Below are positions 42,816-51,626 of a DNA stretch of 64,000 nt, in pieces; the first letter of the stretch is position 1; each line of letters begins with the position of its first letter. The stretch is from Allopusillimonas ginsengisoli (GTDB taxonomy: Bacteria > Pseudomonadota > Gammaproteobacteria > Burkholderiales > Burkholderiaceae_B), in the NCBI RefSeq assembly GCF_004153455.1, contig NZ_SDQE01000014.1, forward strand, positions 1 to 64,000, in the 5' to 3' direction. Both the position numbers and the translations under genes were made by a program. The notes under the pieces are model-generated. The model did no database searches and was not told the origin of the DNA. It saw nothing but the letters and a program-made list of their open reading frames with translations.

Positions 42816-43460
42816 CAACTAATAAGGTGTTTTTGCATTAATCCGTATTTTACCAATTATTAGCGCGACTCTTTGGAAGCCAATATGCATTCCCGCTCAG
42901 TCCGGCGCAGCATCCGCATCCCCAGTATTGATACACGATACCGCATGCGCCTATCGATGTAAAAGCAATCATCCGGAACCAGCTCCACCGGTTGATAGAA
43001 CTCGGTATGCAGCGCGCCAGCCCACCTTATTGATGGATCAAAAAATGCACATTTTGGAATGGCTGTAGGTGGATTCCCCTGGATGTCAGTGGACATCCCT
43101 CAGAAGGGAATTTGTCTTTTAGATCAAAAAATTAATCACTCGGTGGATGGCCATGGTTTTCCCTGGCCGTCCTTGGAATGAGCGGGTGAGGGGAACAGAA
43201 TTTAGCATCCAACTCATTGATTTATAAAGGACTAACCCCATTCGAAAAACGAGGATGTGCCGCATTTTGTACCAGTTCTACGCACACTGGCAAGCTGCTG
43301 CTCCAACAGACGCCATGCGGCTTCCGGTCCATGGATCCCGACCATTGCTCCTTTCGTCCACAGGCACCTTCATTCTATGGAACGGTTTCAGCAGATGTTG
43401 AAATGTGGCTTAGAAGTGAAAACTTAGCGACGATTTTCAAAAATATGGTATTTTCAGCGT
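42816..43460. other. Gene-poor junction before the tRNA-Gly island
   Basis: No convincing gene. It holds a 7-bp-arm inverted repeat GGATGTC-AGTG-GACATCC (43081-43098), another dyad around GGATGGCCA...TGGCCGTCC (43145-43172), and the tRNA-like repeat at 43180. A 78-codon minus-strand frame (42860-43096) and a 97-codon plus-strand frame (43217-43510) have no recognisable product. The base composition is more AT-rich than the flanks, as expected at an island edge. Confidence 0.5.
43180..43196. repeat. Imperfect copy of the tRNA-Gly 3' end (island edge)
   Basis: GAGCGGGTGAGGGGAAC matches 15 of 17 positions of the tRNA-Gly 3' segment at 46157-46173, in the same orientation. This is the footprint left by integration into a tRNA gene and marks the far boundary of the interval with the AbiE genes. 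Confidence 0.65.
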
Positions 43461-43470
43461 ATGGTGAAAA
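43417..43470. promoter_or_regulatory. Four-hexamer operator array at the AbiEi-like start
   Basis: TGAAAA at 43417, TTTTCA at 43434 and 43451, and TGAAAA at 43465 form two dyads around a -10-like TATGGT (43444-43449) and the ATG at 43461. AbiEi antitoxins repress their own promoter through inverted repeats, which fits this layout. Confidence 0.55.
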
Positions 43471-44543
43471 ATGCCAATCCAATGAAAGAGACAGAGGCGC
43501 GGGCCGGTGAGGCGCTCCGTCAGTTGCTTGAAAAGATACCGATCCTTCAGATTGAAGGCATCGAAGTCGAAGCCGTGTCCGGCGATTGGGAACCGGACTT
43601 GACCGCTCGGCTGCTCGTGGATGACCGGCGGCACCTACTCATCTGCGAGTACAAGTCGAACGGGCAACCGCGGTACGCCCGGTCCGCGTTATTGGAACTA
43701 CGGAACTACATTGCGCAGCGAGCTCCCGAGGCGACGCCCGTCTTCATCGCTCCTTACATCTCACCCGCGGTAAGGCAGTTGTGCGAAGAGAAGGGCGTCA
43801 GCTATCTCGACCTAGAGGGCAACGCCCGGATCGCTTTTGGCGGCGTGTTCATCGAGCGCATGGTGGCGGACAAACCGGTGGCCGAACAACGCGAACTCAA
43901 GTCGCTGTTTAGGCCAAAGTCGGCTCAGGTTCTGCGCGTCATGCTGCGCGAGCCCGGCCGTGCATGGCGCGTCACCGAGTTGTCGGAAATTTCCGGAGTC
44001 AGCCTGGGACACGTCAGCAATGTGCGCACCGGTTTAATTAATCGGGAATGGGCACGCGCCTCGAAAGACGGTCTCGTCCTCTCAGAACCCGATGCACTGT
44101 TGGACGCATGGCGGGACAGCTACACCGCACCGCCGGGTGAACGTCTGCGGTTCTACACACCTCTGCACGGCAGCACGTTCGAAGACGCGGCCCGTACCGC
44201 GTTGCGCGCTGACGAGGCTCCCAGACGTGCCGTTTTCGCATCGTTCTCGGCAGCGCAATGGCTTTCGCCCTACGGCCGCACCGGCACGCACTACTTCTTC
44301 GCTGACGAGGATGGTCTGCGCAAGCTTCAAGCAGCGCTGAAGCTCGCGCCTGCCGCGAAGGGCGAGAACGTGGTCATCACCGTGCCGAAAGACACAGGAT
44401 TGTTCGCCGACACCATTGAACCTGCGCCGGGCGCAGTCTGCACGAGCCCGGTTCAGACCTACCTCGATCTCACCATTGCCGGCGAACGCGGCGCCGAGGC
44501 CGCCGACCACCTGCGCAAGGAAAAGCTTTCATGGCCCCAATGA
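43461..44543 (+). CDS. AbiEi-type antitoxin/transcriptional regulator (type IV TA)
   Basis: 360 residues. The N-terminal half resembles a restriction-endonuclease-like module (E-P-D-L-T-A-R-L-L-V, L-I-C-E-Y-K-S near residue 65). The middle holds a winged helix (W-R-V-T-E-L-S-E-I-S-G-V-S-L-G-H-V-S-N near residue 175) and the C-terminal half matches AbiEi antitoxins. It would repress its own operon and neutralise the toxin downstream without binding it. The length exceeds the classic AbiEi (about 280) because of the N-terminal part. Its stop overlaps the next gene by 13 nt. ATG 43461 is uncertain; no ribosome site. Confidence 0.72.
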   Translation: MVKNANPMKETEARAGEALRQLLEKIPILQIEGIEVEAVSGDWEPDLTARLLVDDRRHLLICEYKSNGQPRYARSALLELRNYIAQRAPEATPVFIAPYISPAVRQLCEEKGVSYLDLEGNARIAFGGVFIERMVADKPVAEQRELKSLFRPKSAQVLRVMLREPGRAWRVTELSEISGVSLGHVSNVRTGLINREWARASKDGLVLSEPDALLDAWRDSYTAPPGERLRFYTPLHGSTFEDAARTALRADEAPRRAVFASFSAAQWLSPYGRTGTHYFFADEDGLRKLQAALKLAPAAKGENVVITVPKDTGLFADTIEPAPGAVCTSPVQTYLDLTIAGERGAEAADHLRKEKLSWPQ

Positions 44544-45403
44544 CACCGCCCCAGGAACCACAGTCGGCCTCCGAATATGACGACCGCACGACCGCGGCAG
44601 TGAAATCCGTGCTGATCGAGATCGGCCAGATACTTGGCAGCTTCAGAGGCAAGTTCGCCATCATCGGCGGTGCGGTACCCTGGCTGCTGCTGGCCAATGA
44701 GGATATGCCCCACGTCGGCACACTCGATGTGGACGTCGGTCTGGACGCGGAAGCACTCGGCGACGGCGAGTACGCAACCTTGATCGGTGCGCTCCAAAGC
44801 CATGGATACGCCCAACGCAACGGGCTTCGGCGCTTCCAACTGGTTCGCCAGGTTCCCGTGCGAGATGGCGGGGAAGCGATCGACATCGTGGTCGATTTCC
44901 TGATGCCGCGCGACGCGGAGGTCGTCAAGAACACCCCTCCCCTGATCAGCGACTTTGCCGTACAACGGGCCGACGGCGCTGACTTGGCGATGCGGTTCTA
45001 TCAACTGGTGGCGGTGGCGGGGCCAATGCCGGACGGAGGGACCAATCGCGTGGAGATCGCAGTGTGCTCCATCCCTGCGCTGCTGGCAATGAAAGGCCAT
45101 GCGCTGGCGGGCCGCTACAAGCAGAAGGATGCCTACGACATATACTACTGCGTGCGGAACTACCCTGATGGCATCGAGGCGCTGGCGCAGGAATGTCTCC
45201 CTCTCCTGGGGCACGCAAGCGGCGAGCGCGGTTTCCGGCACATCGCCGACAAGTTCGACGCCTTCGAGGGGCACGGACCTACCTGCGTGAGGCGCTTCGT
45301 CGAAGCCACGCATGCGCTGGGTAATCGCGCGCCCGAACAGTGGCAGCAGGATGCGTTCGGGCAGATCGACGCGCTGCTGCGCGCCATGTCACTGCGAGCT
45401 TGA
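44531..45403 (+). CDS. AbiEii/DUF1814-type nucleotidyltransferase toxin
   Basis: 290 residues. The nucleotidyltransferase core is visible: I-I-G-G-A-V near residue 45 and T-L-D-V-D-V near residue 60. A later K-Q-K-D-A-Y-D-I-Y-Y near residue 198 matches the K...D-x-x-D motif of AbiEii. Such toxins add nucleotides to tRNA acceptor ends and stop growth, giving phage resistance. ATG 44531 has AGGA 9 nt upstream and overlaps the antitoxin gene; ATG 44540 would overlap by only 4 nt (ATGA). Confidence 0.78.
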   Translation: MAPMTPPQEPQSASEYDDRTTAAVKSVLIEIGQILGSFRGKFAIIGGAVPWLLLANEDMPHVGTLDVDVGLDAEALGDGEYATLIGALQSHGYAQRNGLRRFQLVRQVPVRDGGEAIDIVVDFLMPRDAEVVKNTPPLISDFAVQRADGADLAMRFYQLVAVAGPMPDGGTNRVEIAVCSIPALLAMKGHALAGRYKQKDAYDIYYCVRNYPDGIEALAQECLPLLGHASGERGFRHIADKFDAFEGHGPTCVRRFVEATHALGNRAPEQWQQDAFGQIDALLRAMSLRA

Positions 45404-45451
45404 GTCACGCCCAACGAATGATCGCCGCATTGGAGAAGGCACAGCACCAGC

Positions 45452-46096
45452 ATGCCAAACGCTAACGAAGGTATCGATACTGTCCGGGCATCTCGTGCGG
45501 GACACACCTTCCACGAGAGATGGGCTGCCAGGCGGGCATTGCAGCTGGTCTTTCCGAATGACGATCTGTCCGCGATCGCCGTGGAGGGGATTTCGTCGAC
45601 GGAGACTACTAGTCCCGGAACATGGGACGAAGATGTTGCTGACCGCGTTCTTTACTACGGTGGGGGAGACAATTTTCAGACCTGCGAGCGGATGGAAACC
45701 GTCCAGTTCAAGTACAAGCTTCGCGAAGAGGCAGTTACAGCGTCTTATCTGAAAAAGACGATCGAAAAGTTCTCCAGCACGATTATCGGTTATGACAGGA
45801 CCTTCTCAGCTGCCGAAGTCGACACGAAGACATCGTTTATCTTCGTCACGAACGCGGTATTTAAGGACAGTCTTTCGGAAGCGATAACATCCCTCATCGA
45901 AGGGACGACGCTTTCAAACCGCAACGCAGCCAATCAGGCTCGCGATCTCAAGAAGTGGTGCGTTGATGTGGGCTTGTCTGACGCAATGCGACATGCCGGC
46001 CCCCGTATTGATAGGCCAAAAAATGTACCGAAATGGGGGGCGCTGGGGAGGCGTTTTTCCGATCCCAACAGCATTAGGGATGAAAAATCTCATTAA
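45452..46096 (+). pseudogene. Truncated Cap4/DUF4297-like nuclease, N-terminal part
   Basis: 214 codons. Residues 17-170 resemble the N-terminal nuclease module of Cap4/DUF4297 proteins, with G-H-T-F-H-E-R-W-A-A near 17 and the catalytic-type E-T-V-Q-F-K-Y-K at 82-89. Full proteins continue with large sensor or ATPase domains. Here the frame ends after about residue 185 in unrelated sequence close to tRNA-Gly. It is likely a stump left by deletion, or a standalone fragment. The family assignment is from motif shape only. Confidence 0.5.
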
Positions 46097-46154
46097 GATT
46101 CAATCACTTGGAATCACTTCCCAAAGTGTGACAAACCGGGTATGGAGCGCTACT

Positions 46155-46228
46155 TGGAGCGGGTGAAGGGAATCGAACCCTCGTATGCAGCTTGGGAAGC
46201 TGCCGTTCTACCATTGAACTACACCCGC
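46155..46228 (-). tRNA. tRNA-Gly (anticodon CCC)
   Basis: Full cloverleaf: acceptor GCGGGTG (46228-46222) with CACCCGC at the 3' side, D-arm GTTC...GAAC, anticodon stem GCAGC with loop TTCCCAA, T-arm GAGGG-TTCGATT-CCCTT. CCA is encoded at 46157-46155. Its 3' end is the probable integration site of the adjoining island. Confidence 0.96.
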
Positions 46229-46331
46229 ATTGCTGAGCAAGACAACGCGACCGACAGGACGGGCAGAGCGTGCTTTTGGCCAGTGTTTTGAGCCGCCGCC
46301 GCGTTCGCGAGGGTTTGCATTATAGCGCCTT

Positions 46332-46337
46332 TATAAT
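46332..46337 (+). promoter_or_regulatory. -10 box immediately before trmB
   Basis: TATAAT ends 6 nt before the trmB ATG at 46344, so the transcript would begin at or beside the start codon. No ribosome-binding site is seen. No good -35 at 17 nt can be identified. Confidence 0.45.
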
Positions 46338-46343
46338 CGCGAT

Positions 46344-47069
46344 ATGAACTCAACACCGCAAGAACAAAAACCGGATTTCGTGGAAACGTCCACGGCCCCG
46401 TCGGGTACCGGCCATATCCGCAGCTTCGTGCATCGGCGCGCCCACATCACGCCCGGTCAAAAAGAAGCGCTCGACCGCCTGCTGCCGCAGTGGTCCATCC
46501 CTTACCGCCCAACGACGCTGGACATGGAAAAGGCCTTTGGCCGCGCTGCGCCTACGGTGCTGGAGATCGGTTTCGGCATGGGCGAAACTACCCAAAAGAT
46601 CGCCGAAGCCCGTCCCGAAGACAACTTCCTGGGCGTGGAAGTCTTCAACGCCGGCGTAGGCGCCCTTCTCAAGCGCATCAATGAAACCGGCCTGCAAAAC
46701 ATCCGCATCATCCAGCATGATGCCGTGGAAGTCGTGCGCGACATGATCGCGCCTGACTCCCTCGCTGGCGTACATGTGTATTTTCCAGACCCCTGGCCCA
46801 AGAAGCGGCACCACAAACGCAGGCTGATCCAGCCTGAGTTCGTGGCGCTGCTGGCCAGCCGCATTGCGCCGGGTGGCTATATACACTGCGCCACAGACTG
46901 GGAGAACTACGCTGAGCAAATGCTGGAGGTGCTCGGTGGCAACCCCCATCTGGTCAACAGCGCAGACGGCTACGCACCCCGGCCTGATTTCCGCCCGCAA
47001 ACCAAATTCGAAACCCGTGGGCTGAAACTCGGGCATGGGGTTTGGGATCTCATCTTCAAGCGCCGCTAA
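46344..47069 (+). CDS. trmB: tRNA (guanine-N7-)-methyltransferase
   Basis: 241 residues. The SAM-binding motif [10 protein letters not shown] lies near residue 73, [13 protein letters not shown] near residue 150, and the C-terminal T-x-F-E-x-R-G motif (T-K-F-E-T-R-G) near 222. Methylates G46 of tRNAs. It is divergent from tRNA-Gly and its message may be leaderless. Confidence 0.96.
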   Translation: MNSTPQEQKPDFVETSTAPSGTGHIRSFVHRRAHITPGQKEALDRLLPQWSIPYRPTTLDMEKAFGRAAPTVLEIGFGMGETTQKIAEARPEDNFLGVEVFNAGVGALLKRINETGLQNIRIIQHDAVEVVRDMIAPDSLAGVHVYFPDPWPKKRHHKRRLIQPEFVALLASRIAPGGYIHCATDWENYAEQMLEVLGGNPHLVNSADGYAPRPDFRPQTKFETRGLKLGHGVWDLIFKRR

Positions 47070-47266
47070 TTCCCGCCAGGCCTGGGCCTTGCTTGGTCCA
47101 TAGCAAGGCGCCACGCCGCCCTGGTCAAGCGGAGTCTTCCCTGCGCAAAGCCGGCTTCGGCCCGAACCGATATACTTGTCCGGTCGGCCCATACTGCCTA
47201 AGACAGGCAGCATTCGGCCTGTGTTCAATCCGCGCCGGTGCGCGGGCGCAAACGTGAGGAAGAGAC

Positions 47267-48217
47267 GTGTACCCAGAAATACAGCCGTATGCCCATGGCT
47301 ATCTTGACACCAACGATGGGCACCATGTGTATTGGGAGCTTTGCGGCAACCCGGATGGCAAACCGGCCATTTTCCTGCATGGCGGCCCCGGCAGTGGGTG
47401 CTCTCCTGTACACCGTCGGCTATTCAATCCGGACAGATACAACGTTCTACTGTTCGATCAGCGCGGCTGCGGCCGTTCGACCCCGCACTCCAGCCTGGAG
47501 AACAACACCACCTGGCATCTGGTCGACGACATGGAGCGCCTGCGCGCCGAGGTGCTCAAAGCAGACCAAATGCTGGTCTTTGGCGGATCCTGGGGATCAA
47601 CGCTCAGCCTGGCCTATGCGCAAACACATCCAGACCACGTCAGCGAGCTGATCGTGCGAGGTATCTTCACCGTGCGACAATCCGAGGTGCACTGGTTTTA
47701 CCAGAATGGCGCTTCTGCGCTCTTTCCCGACTACTGGGAAGATTATCTCGCCCCCATTCCCCAGTCAGAAAGGGATGACCTGATCGGCGCCTATCATCGC
47801 CGCCTTACCGGCGACGACCGCGACGCCCAGCTCAAGGCCGCACACGCCTGGACACAATGGGAGAGCCGCACAATCACCCTGCTGCCCAGTACCCACCACG
47901 AAAAAGCCCATTCCGCCGACGCGCAAGCGCTGTCCTTTGCCCGCATCGAAAACCACTACGTCGTCAACGGCGGATTCATGGAAGATGGCCAGCTCCTGCG
48001 CGATGCGTACAAACTCCGCGACATCCCCGGCGTCATTATCCAGGGAAGGTACGACGCCTGCACACCCGCGCGCACGGCCTGGGATTTGCACCGTGCCTGG
48101 CCGCAAGCCGAGTTCCACCTGGTGCCCGATGCTGGCCATGCCTTCGACGAACCTGGCATTCTGACCCGGCTGCTGGCTGCAACGGATAAGTTCAGCGAGC
48201 CCACGTCCGTTTCGTAG
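47267..48217 (+). CDS. pip: Proline iminopeptidase
   Basis: 316 residues. Alpha/beta-hydrolase with H-G-G-P-G-S-G-C near residue 39, the nucleophile Ser in G-G-S-W-G-S near residue 107, Asp in G-R-Y-D and His in D-A-G-H. Releases N-terminal proline from peptides in the cytoplasm. Start is GTG 47267, with GAGGA 5 nt upstream. Confidence 0.95.
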   Translation: MYPEIQPYAHGYLDTNDGHHVYWELCGNPDGKPAIFLHGGPGSGCSPVHRRLFNPDRYNVLLFDQRGCGRSTPHSSLENNTTWHLVDDMERLRAEVLKADQMLVFGGSWGSTLSLAYAQTHPDHVSELIVRGIFTVRQSEVHWFYQNGASALFPDYWEDYLAPIPQSERDDLIGAYHRRLTGDDRDAQLKAAHAWTQWESRTITLLPSTHHEKAHSADAQALSFARIENHYVVNGGFMEDGQLLRDAYKLRDIPGVIIQGRYDACTPARTAWDLHRAWPQAEFHLVPDAGHAFDEPGILTRLLAATDKFSEPTSVS

Positions 48218-48362
48218 GAAACGCCTCTATACAATTCCTAACGTTTGCGCCGCATCCGTGTCATGTTTTCTGGCCATAATGGAATGGCACGGCAGAGCGC
48301 CGTCTCTCTCAGGGCTGCCCGGCAGCCCGATTCGATGACCTCGAGAACAAGGAAAATACACA

Positions 48363-48809
48363 ATGAGCGTACTTAGTTTTCTGAAAGATGTGGGTGAGAA
48401 GCTCTTTGGCGCGGACGAAGCCAAGGCAGCCACGGCGGACGAACTCAAAAAGGAACTGGACAAGCACAACCTGTCGGCTGACGGCCTGGACATCAAGGTG
48501 GATGGCGACAAGGTAACGGTCAGCGGCCAAGCTCAGACCACCGAAGAGGCCGAGAAAATCTCGCTGGCCCTGGGCAACACCCTGGGCGTATCCAGCGTGG
48601 ACAATCAATTGCAGGTTGCCCAGCCCGCGGCTGAAGCCAATATGTACACCGTCAAGAAGGGCGACACCCTATGGAAAATCGCCGAAGAACAATACGGCAA
48701 GGGCCAGGGCGCCAAATACACCCAGATCTTCGAAGCCAACAAGCCCATGCTGTCCGATCCAGATAAAATCTATCCGGGTCAAGTGCTGCGTATCCCTGCG
48801 CTCACCTAA
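48363..48809 (+). CDS. BON-LysM protein (Kbp/YgaU-like)
   Basis: 148 residues. A BON domain (about 20-90) is followed by a LysM domain (about 95-145, Y-T-V-K-K-G-D-T-L-W-K-I-A). Matches the potassium-binding protein Kbp family in both order and length. There is no signal peptide. AAGGA lies 9 nt before the ATG and an intrinsic terminator follows the gene. Confidence 0.92.
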   Translation: MSVLSFLKDVGEKLFGADEAKAATADELKKELDKHNLSADGLDIKVDGDKVTVSGQAQTTEEAEKISLALGNTLGVSSVDNQLQVAQPAAEANMYTVKKGDTLWKIAEEQYGKGQGAKYTQIFEANKPMLSDPDKIYPGQVLRIPALT

Positions 48810-48878
48810 CAGCAAGGCCGTGCACAACGGATAGCGCGAGTCCGAGCATCCCGCCCGCGCCAAACCCACTGCACGTAC

Positions 48879-48909
48879 AATGGGGCCAGCTCAACACTGG
48901 CCCCATTTT
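48879..48909 (+). terminator. Intrinsic terminator after the BON-LysM gene
   Basis: AATGGGGCCAG (48879-48889) and CTGGCCCCATT (48897-48907) form a perfect 11-bp stem with a 7-nt loop; the stem ends in TTTTC. Confidence 0.85.
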
Positions 48910-48994
48910 CATGAGCACAACGTCACCGGGCCATAGGCTCCGTGGATGCACTGCAGCGTTAGCGTTCGGAACAACCCGCGCATGCAGAACAGAA

Positions 48995-50419
48995 TCAGGG
49001 CTTGAACCCGCCAAACCCCTTGCCCAGGCCCTTGAGCCCTTTCATGCCGCCCATGGACCGCATCATCTTGGCCATGCCACCTTTTTTCATCTGCTTCATC
49101 ATGCCCTGCATCTGATCGAATTGCGACAGCAGACGATTCACATCCTGCACGGGCACGCCCGCCCCCGCCGCGATTCGGCGCTTGCGCGAGGCTTTGAGCA
49201 GTTCGGGCTTGGCGCGTTCAGCAGGCGTCATGGAGTTCAGAATGCCTTCCTGGCGACGCAACTGCTTCTCTGCCTGGCCGCTTTGCAACTGCCCCGCTGC
49301 CTGCGCGAACTGGGCAGGCAGCTTTTCAAGCAACGACCCCATATCGCCCATCTTGCGCACCTGCTGCAATTGGTCGCGAAAATCATTCAGGTCGAAACGC
49401 GAGCCTGACTTCATCTTGGCCGCCAGCTTTTGCGCCTCGGCCACATCGATATTCTTTTGCGCCTGCTCGACCAGCGACACGATATCGCCCATGCCCAGCA
49501 CGCGTTGCGCCATCCGCTCGGGATGGAAAGGCTCAAGGCCATCCAGCTTTTCGGACATCCCCACAAATTTCAGTGGCTTGCCGGTGACATGCCGCACCGA
49601 CAGCGCCGCCCCCCCGCGCGCGTCGCCATCCAGCTTGGTCAGCACCACGCCGGTCAATGGCAAGGCGTCGGCAAAGGCACGCGCCACGTTCACCGCATCC
49701 TGACCCTGCATGGCATCGACCACGAACAGCGTCTCGATCGGATGCAGCAAATCATGCAAGGCGCGGATCTCGCGCATCATGGCTTCGTCGATACCAAGCC
49801 GGCCGGCCGTATCGACAATCAGCACGTCATAGTGATGGCGCTTGGCGTGATCAAGCGCAGCGCGTGCGATGTCCTCGGGTTTTTGCGAGGTGTCCGACGG
49901 CAGAAAATCCGCATTCACCTGGCCCGCCACCGTCTTCAACTGCTCGATAGCGGCCGGACGATATACGTCGGCACTGACCACCAGCACTTTCTTTTTACTG
50001 GTCTTGCGGCCATTGTGCACATGATGGCCGTCAATCAGCCATTTGGCCAGCTTACCCGTAGTCGTGGTTTTACCCGCCCCTTGCAGGCCCGCCATCAGGA
50101 TCACCGCGGGTGGCTGCGACGCCAGGGACAGTTCGCTGGCCTCCGCACCCAGGTCGCCGCCCATCAGCGCGGTCAGCTCTTTGTGCACCACGCCCACCAG
50201 GGCCTGGCCAGGATTCAGGCTGCCCACCACGTCCTGGCCAAGCGCGCGTTCCTTCACGCGCGCCACAAAATCGCGCACTACCGGCAGCGAGACATCGGCC
50301 TCCAGCAGGGCCATGCGCACTTCACGCAGCATCTCCTGCGTATTGGCCTCGGTGAGGCGCGCTTCGCCTCGCATGGTCTTGACGACCCGCGACAAGCGTT
50401 GAGTCAGATTATCGAGCAT
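48995..50419 (-). CDS. ffh: Signal recognition particle protein Ffh
   Basis: 474 residues. The N domain is followed by the G domain: P-loop G-L-Q-G-A-G-K-T-T near residue 107, D-T-A-G-R near 190 and T-K-L-D-G near 245. The Met-rich M domain from about 330 has M-K-Q-M-K-K-G-G-M-A-K. Binds SRP RNA and signal peptides to deliver nascent membrane proteins. ATG 50419 (M-L-D-N-L-T-Q-R-L) is canonical; the frame extends to 50545. Confidence 0.97.
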   Translation of the reverse strand: MLDNLTQRLSRVVKTMRGEARLTEANTQEMLREVRMALLEADVSLPVVRDFVARVKERALGQDVVGSLNPGQALVGVVHKELTALMGGDLGAEASELSLASQPPAVILMAGLQGAGKTTTTGKLAKWLIDGHHVHNGRKTSKKKVLVVSADVYRPAAIEQLKTVAGQVNADFLPSDTSQKPEDIARAALDHAKRHHYDVLIVDTAGRLGIDEAMMREIRALHDLLHPIETLFVVDAMQGQDAVNVARAFADALPLTGVVLTKLDGDARGGAALSVRHVTGKPLKFVGMSEKLDGLEPFHPERMAQRVLGMGDIVSLVEQAQKNIDVAEAQKLAAKMKSGSRFDLNDFRDQLQQVRKMGDMGSLLEKLPAQFAQAAGQLQSGQAEKQLRRQEGILNSMTPAERAKPELLKASRKRRIAAGAGVPVQDVNRLLSQFDQMQGMMKQMKKGGMAKMMRSMGGMKGLKGLGKGFGGFKP

Positions 50420-50521
50420 AAGAATGTTTCGCTTAAACTGGTGTTTATCGTCTGTAAACCAGACTAAAATGATCCGGCCTGGGGCTAGCCCCCCAGCTGT
50501 ATAACCAAAACCCAGAGGACT

Positions 50522-51370
50522 ATGTCTGCAGGCATTGTATTTCACTTGCTGGCCGCACTGGCGTACGCCATCCTGGCGTTTGCGCTTTGGCGGCCATTAA
50601 CCCAGCCCCACAGCAACGCCCAGGTCAAGGCTGGCACTATACGCCGCGTATGCCTGGGCGGCGCCATCGTACTGCATGGCGTCGGGCTCGCAGAATCCGT
50701 CGTTCCCAACCATAGCCTGTTTCTCGGCTGGGCGCTTGCCTTGTCCGCTGCTGTCTGGCTGGGCCTCATCGTGTTCTGGCTAGAAAGCCTGGTCATGCGC
50801 ATCGACGGCCTGTTGCTCATTTTACTCCCCGCCGCCACAGCCACCTGCCTGCTGGCCGGCGCCTTTCCCGGCGGTCATCTGGTCGATCACGCCAATAACG
50901 AATGGCTGCGCATCCACCTGCTTATCGCCCTGATGGCCTACGGCCTGATCACCGTCGCCGCGCTGCAGGCCATGCTCATGGCCGCGCTGGATCGCCAGCT
51001 CCACCGTCCCGTACAGCCCGAAGCCTCCCGCGGCATCCTGGATCGCGCGCTCGACTCCATGCCGCCGCTGCTCATCCAAGAAGTCCTGCTGTTCAGGCTG
51101 ATCTGGATAGGCTTTGCCATTCTTACGCTTACCATCATCACAGGCACTGCGGTGTCCATGCGGCTGTCAGGCAGCTTCATGCCCATGGATCACAAAACGC
51201 TCTTCACCCTGCTGTCCTGGTTCACTTTTGGCGGCCTGCTTCTGGGCCGCTACACCCGCGGCTGGCGCGGGCCAGTTGCCCTACGCTGGACGCTGGTCGG
51301 CTTTGCCTTCTTGCTGCTGTCCTATACCGGCAGCCGCTTTGTACTAGACGTCATCTTGCAACGAGGATAA
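50522..51370 (+). CDS. CcsA/YpjD-family inner-membrane protein
   Basis: 282 residues with eight predicted membrane spans. Family positions seen include H-G-V-G near residue 57 and the loop A-I-L-T-L-T-I-I-T-G near residue 205. Related to cytochrome c assembly protein CcsA, but lacks a full WWD motif, so it is the YpjD-like group found next to ffh in many Proteobacteria. AGAGGA lies 4 nt before the ATG. Starts an operon-like run with the PP0621-type gene and ampD. Confidence 0.88.
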   Translation: MSAGIVFHLLAALAYAILAFALWRPLTQPHSNAQVKAGTIRRVCLGGAIVLHGVGLAESVVPNHSLFLGWALALSAAVWLGLIVFWLESLVMRIDGLLLILLPAATATCLLAGAFPGGHLVDHANNEWLRIHLLIALMAYGLITVAALQAMLMAALDRQLHRPVQPEASRGILDRALDSMPPLLIQEVLLFRLIWIGFAILTLTIITGTAVSMRLSGSFMPMDHKTLFTLLSWFTFGGLLLGRYTRGWRGPVALRWTLVGFAFLLLSYTGSRFVLDVILQRG

Positions 51371-51371
51371 G

Positions 51372-51626
51372 GTGGGAAAACTTCTTTTTTGGGCTGTTGT
51401 CATCATCGGTGGCCTGCTGCTCGCCCGCATTCTCGCCCACAGCAAGGCCAACCGCGCTGCCGAACAAACACCGCCCCCAACCCGCGCCTTCCCCAAATCT
51501 CAACAGGGAGAATCCATGGTGCAATGCGAGCACTGTGGCATCCACCTGCCGCGCTCCGAGGCCGTGATGATAGGCGGCCGCACCTGGTGTAGCCAGGAAC
51601 ATGCGCGCCTGGGCGTCAGGCATTGA
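51372..51626 (+). CDS. PP0621-family small zinc-knuckle-like protein
   Basis: 84 residues. One N-terminal membrane span (L-L-F-W-A-V-V-I-I-G-G-L-L-L-A) and a cysteine pair C-E-H-C plus C-S-Q-E-H that could bind zinc. Matches the PP0621 family. GTG 51372 starts 1 nt after the upstream stop. The end overlaps the ampD start by 4 nt. Confidence 0.88.
   Translation: MGKLLFWAVVIIGGLLLARILAHSKANRAAEQTPPPTRAFPKSQQGESMVQCEHCGIHLPRSEAVMIGGRTWCSQEHARLGVRH

Noticed and set aside
42860-43096. 78-codon minus-strand frame in the island-edge region
   Set aside because: No ribosome site, no motif and no neighbour on its strand to support it; it lies in a disturbed junction.
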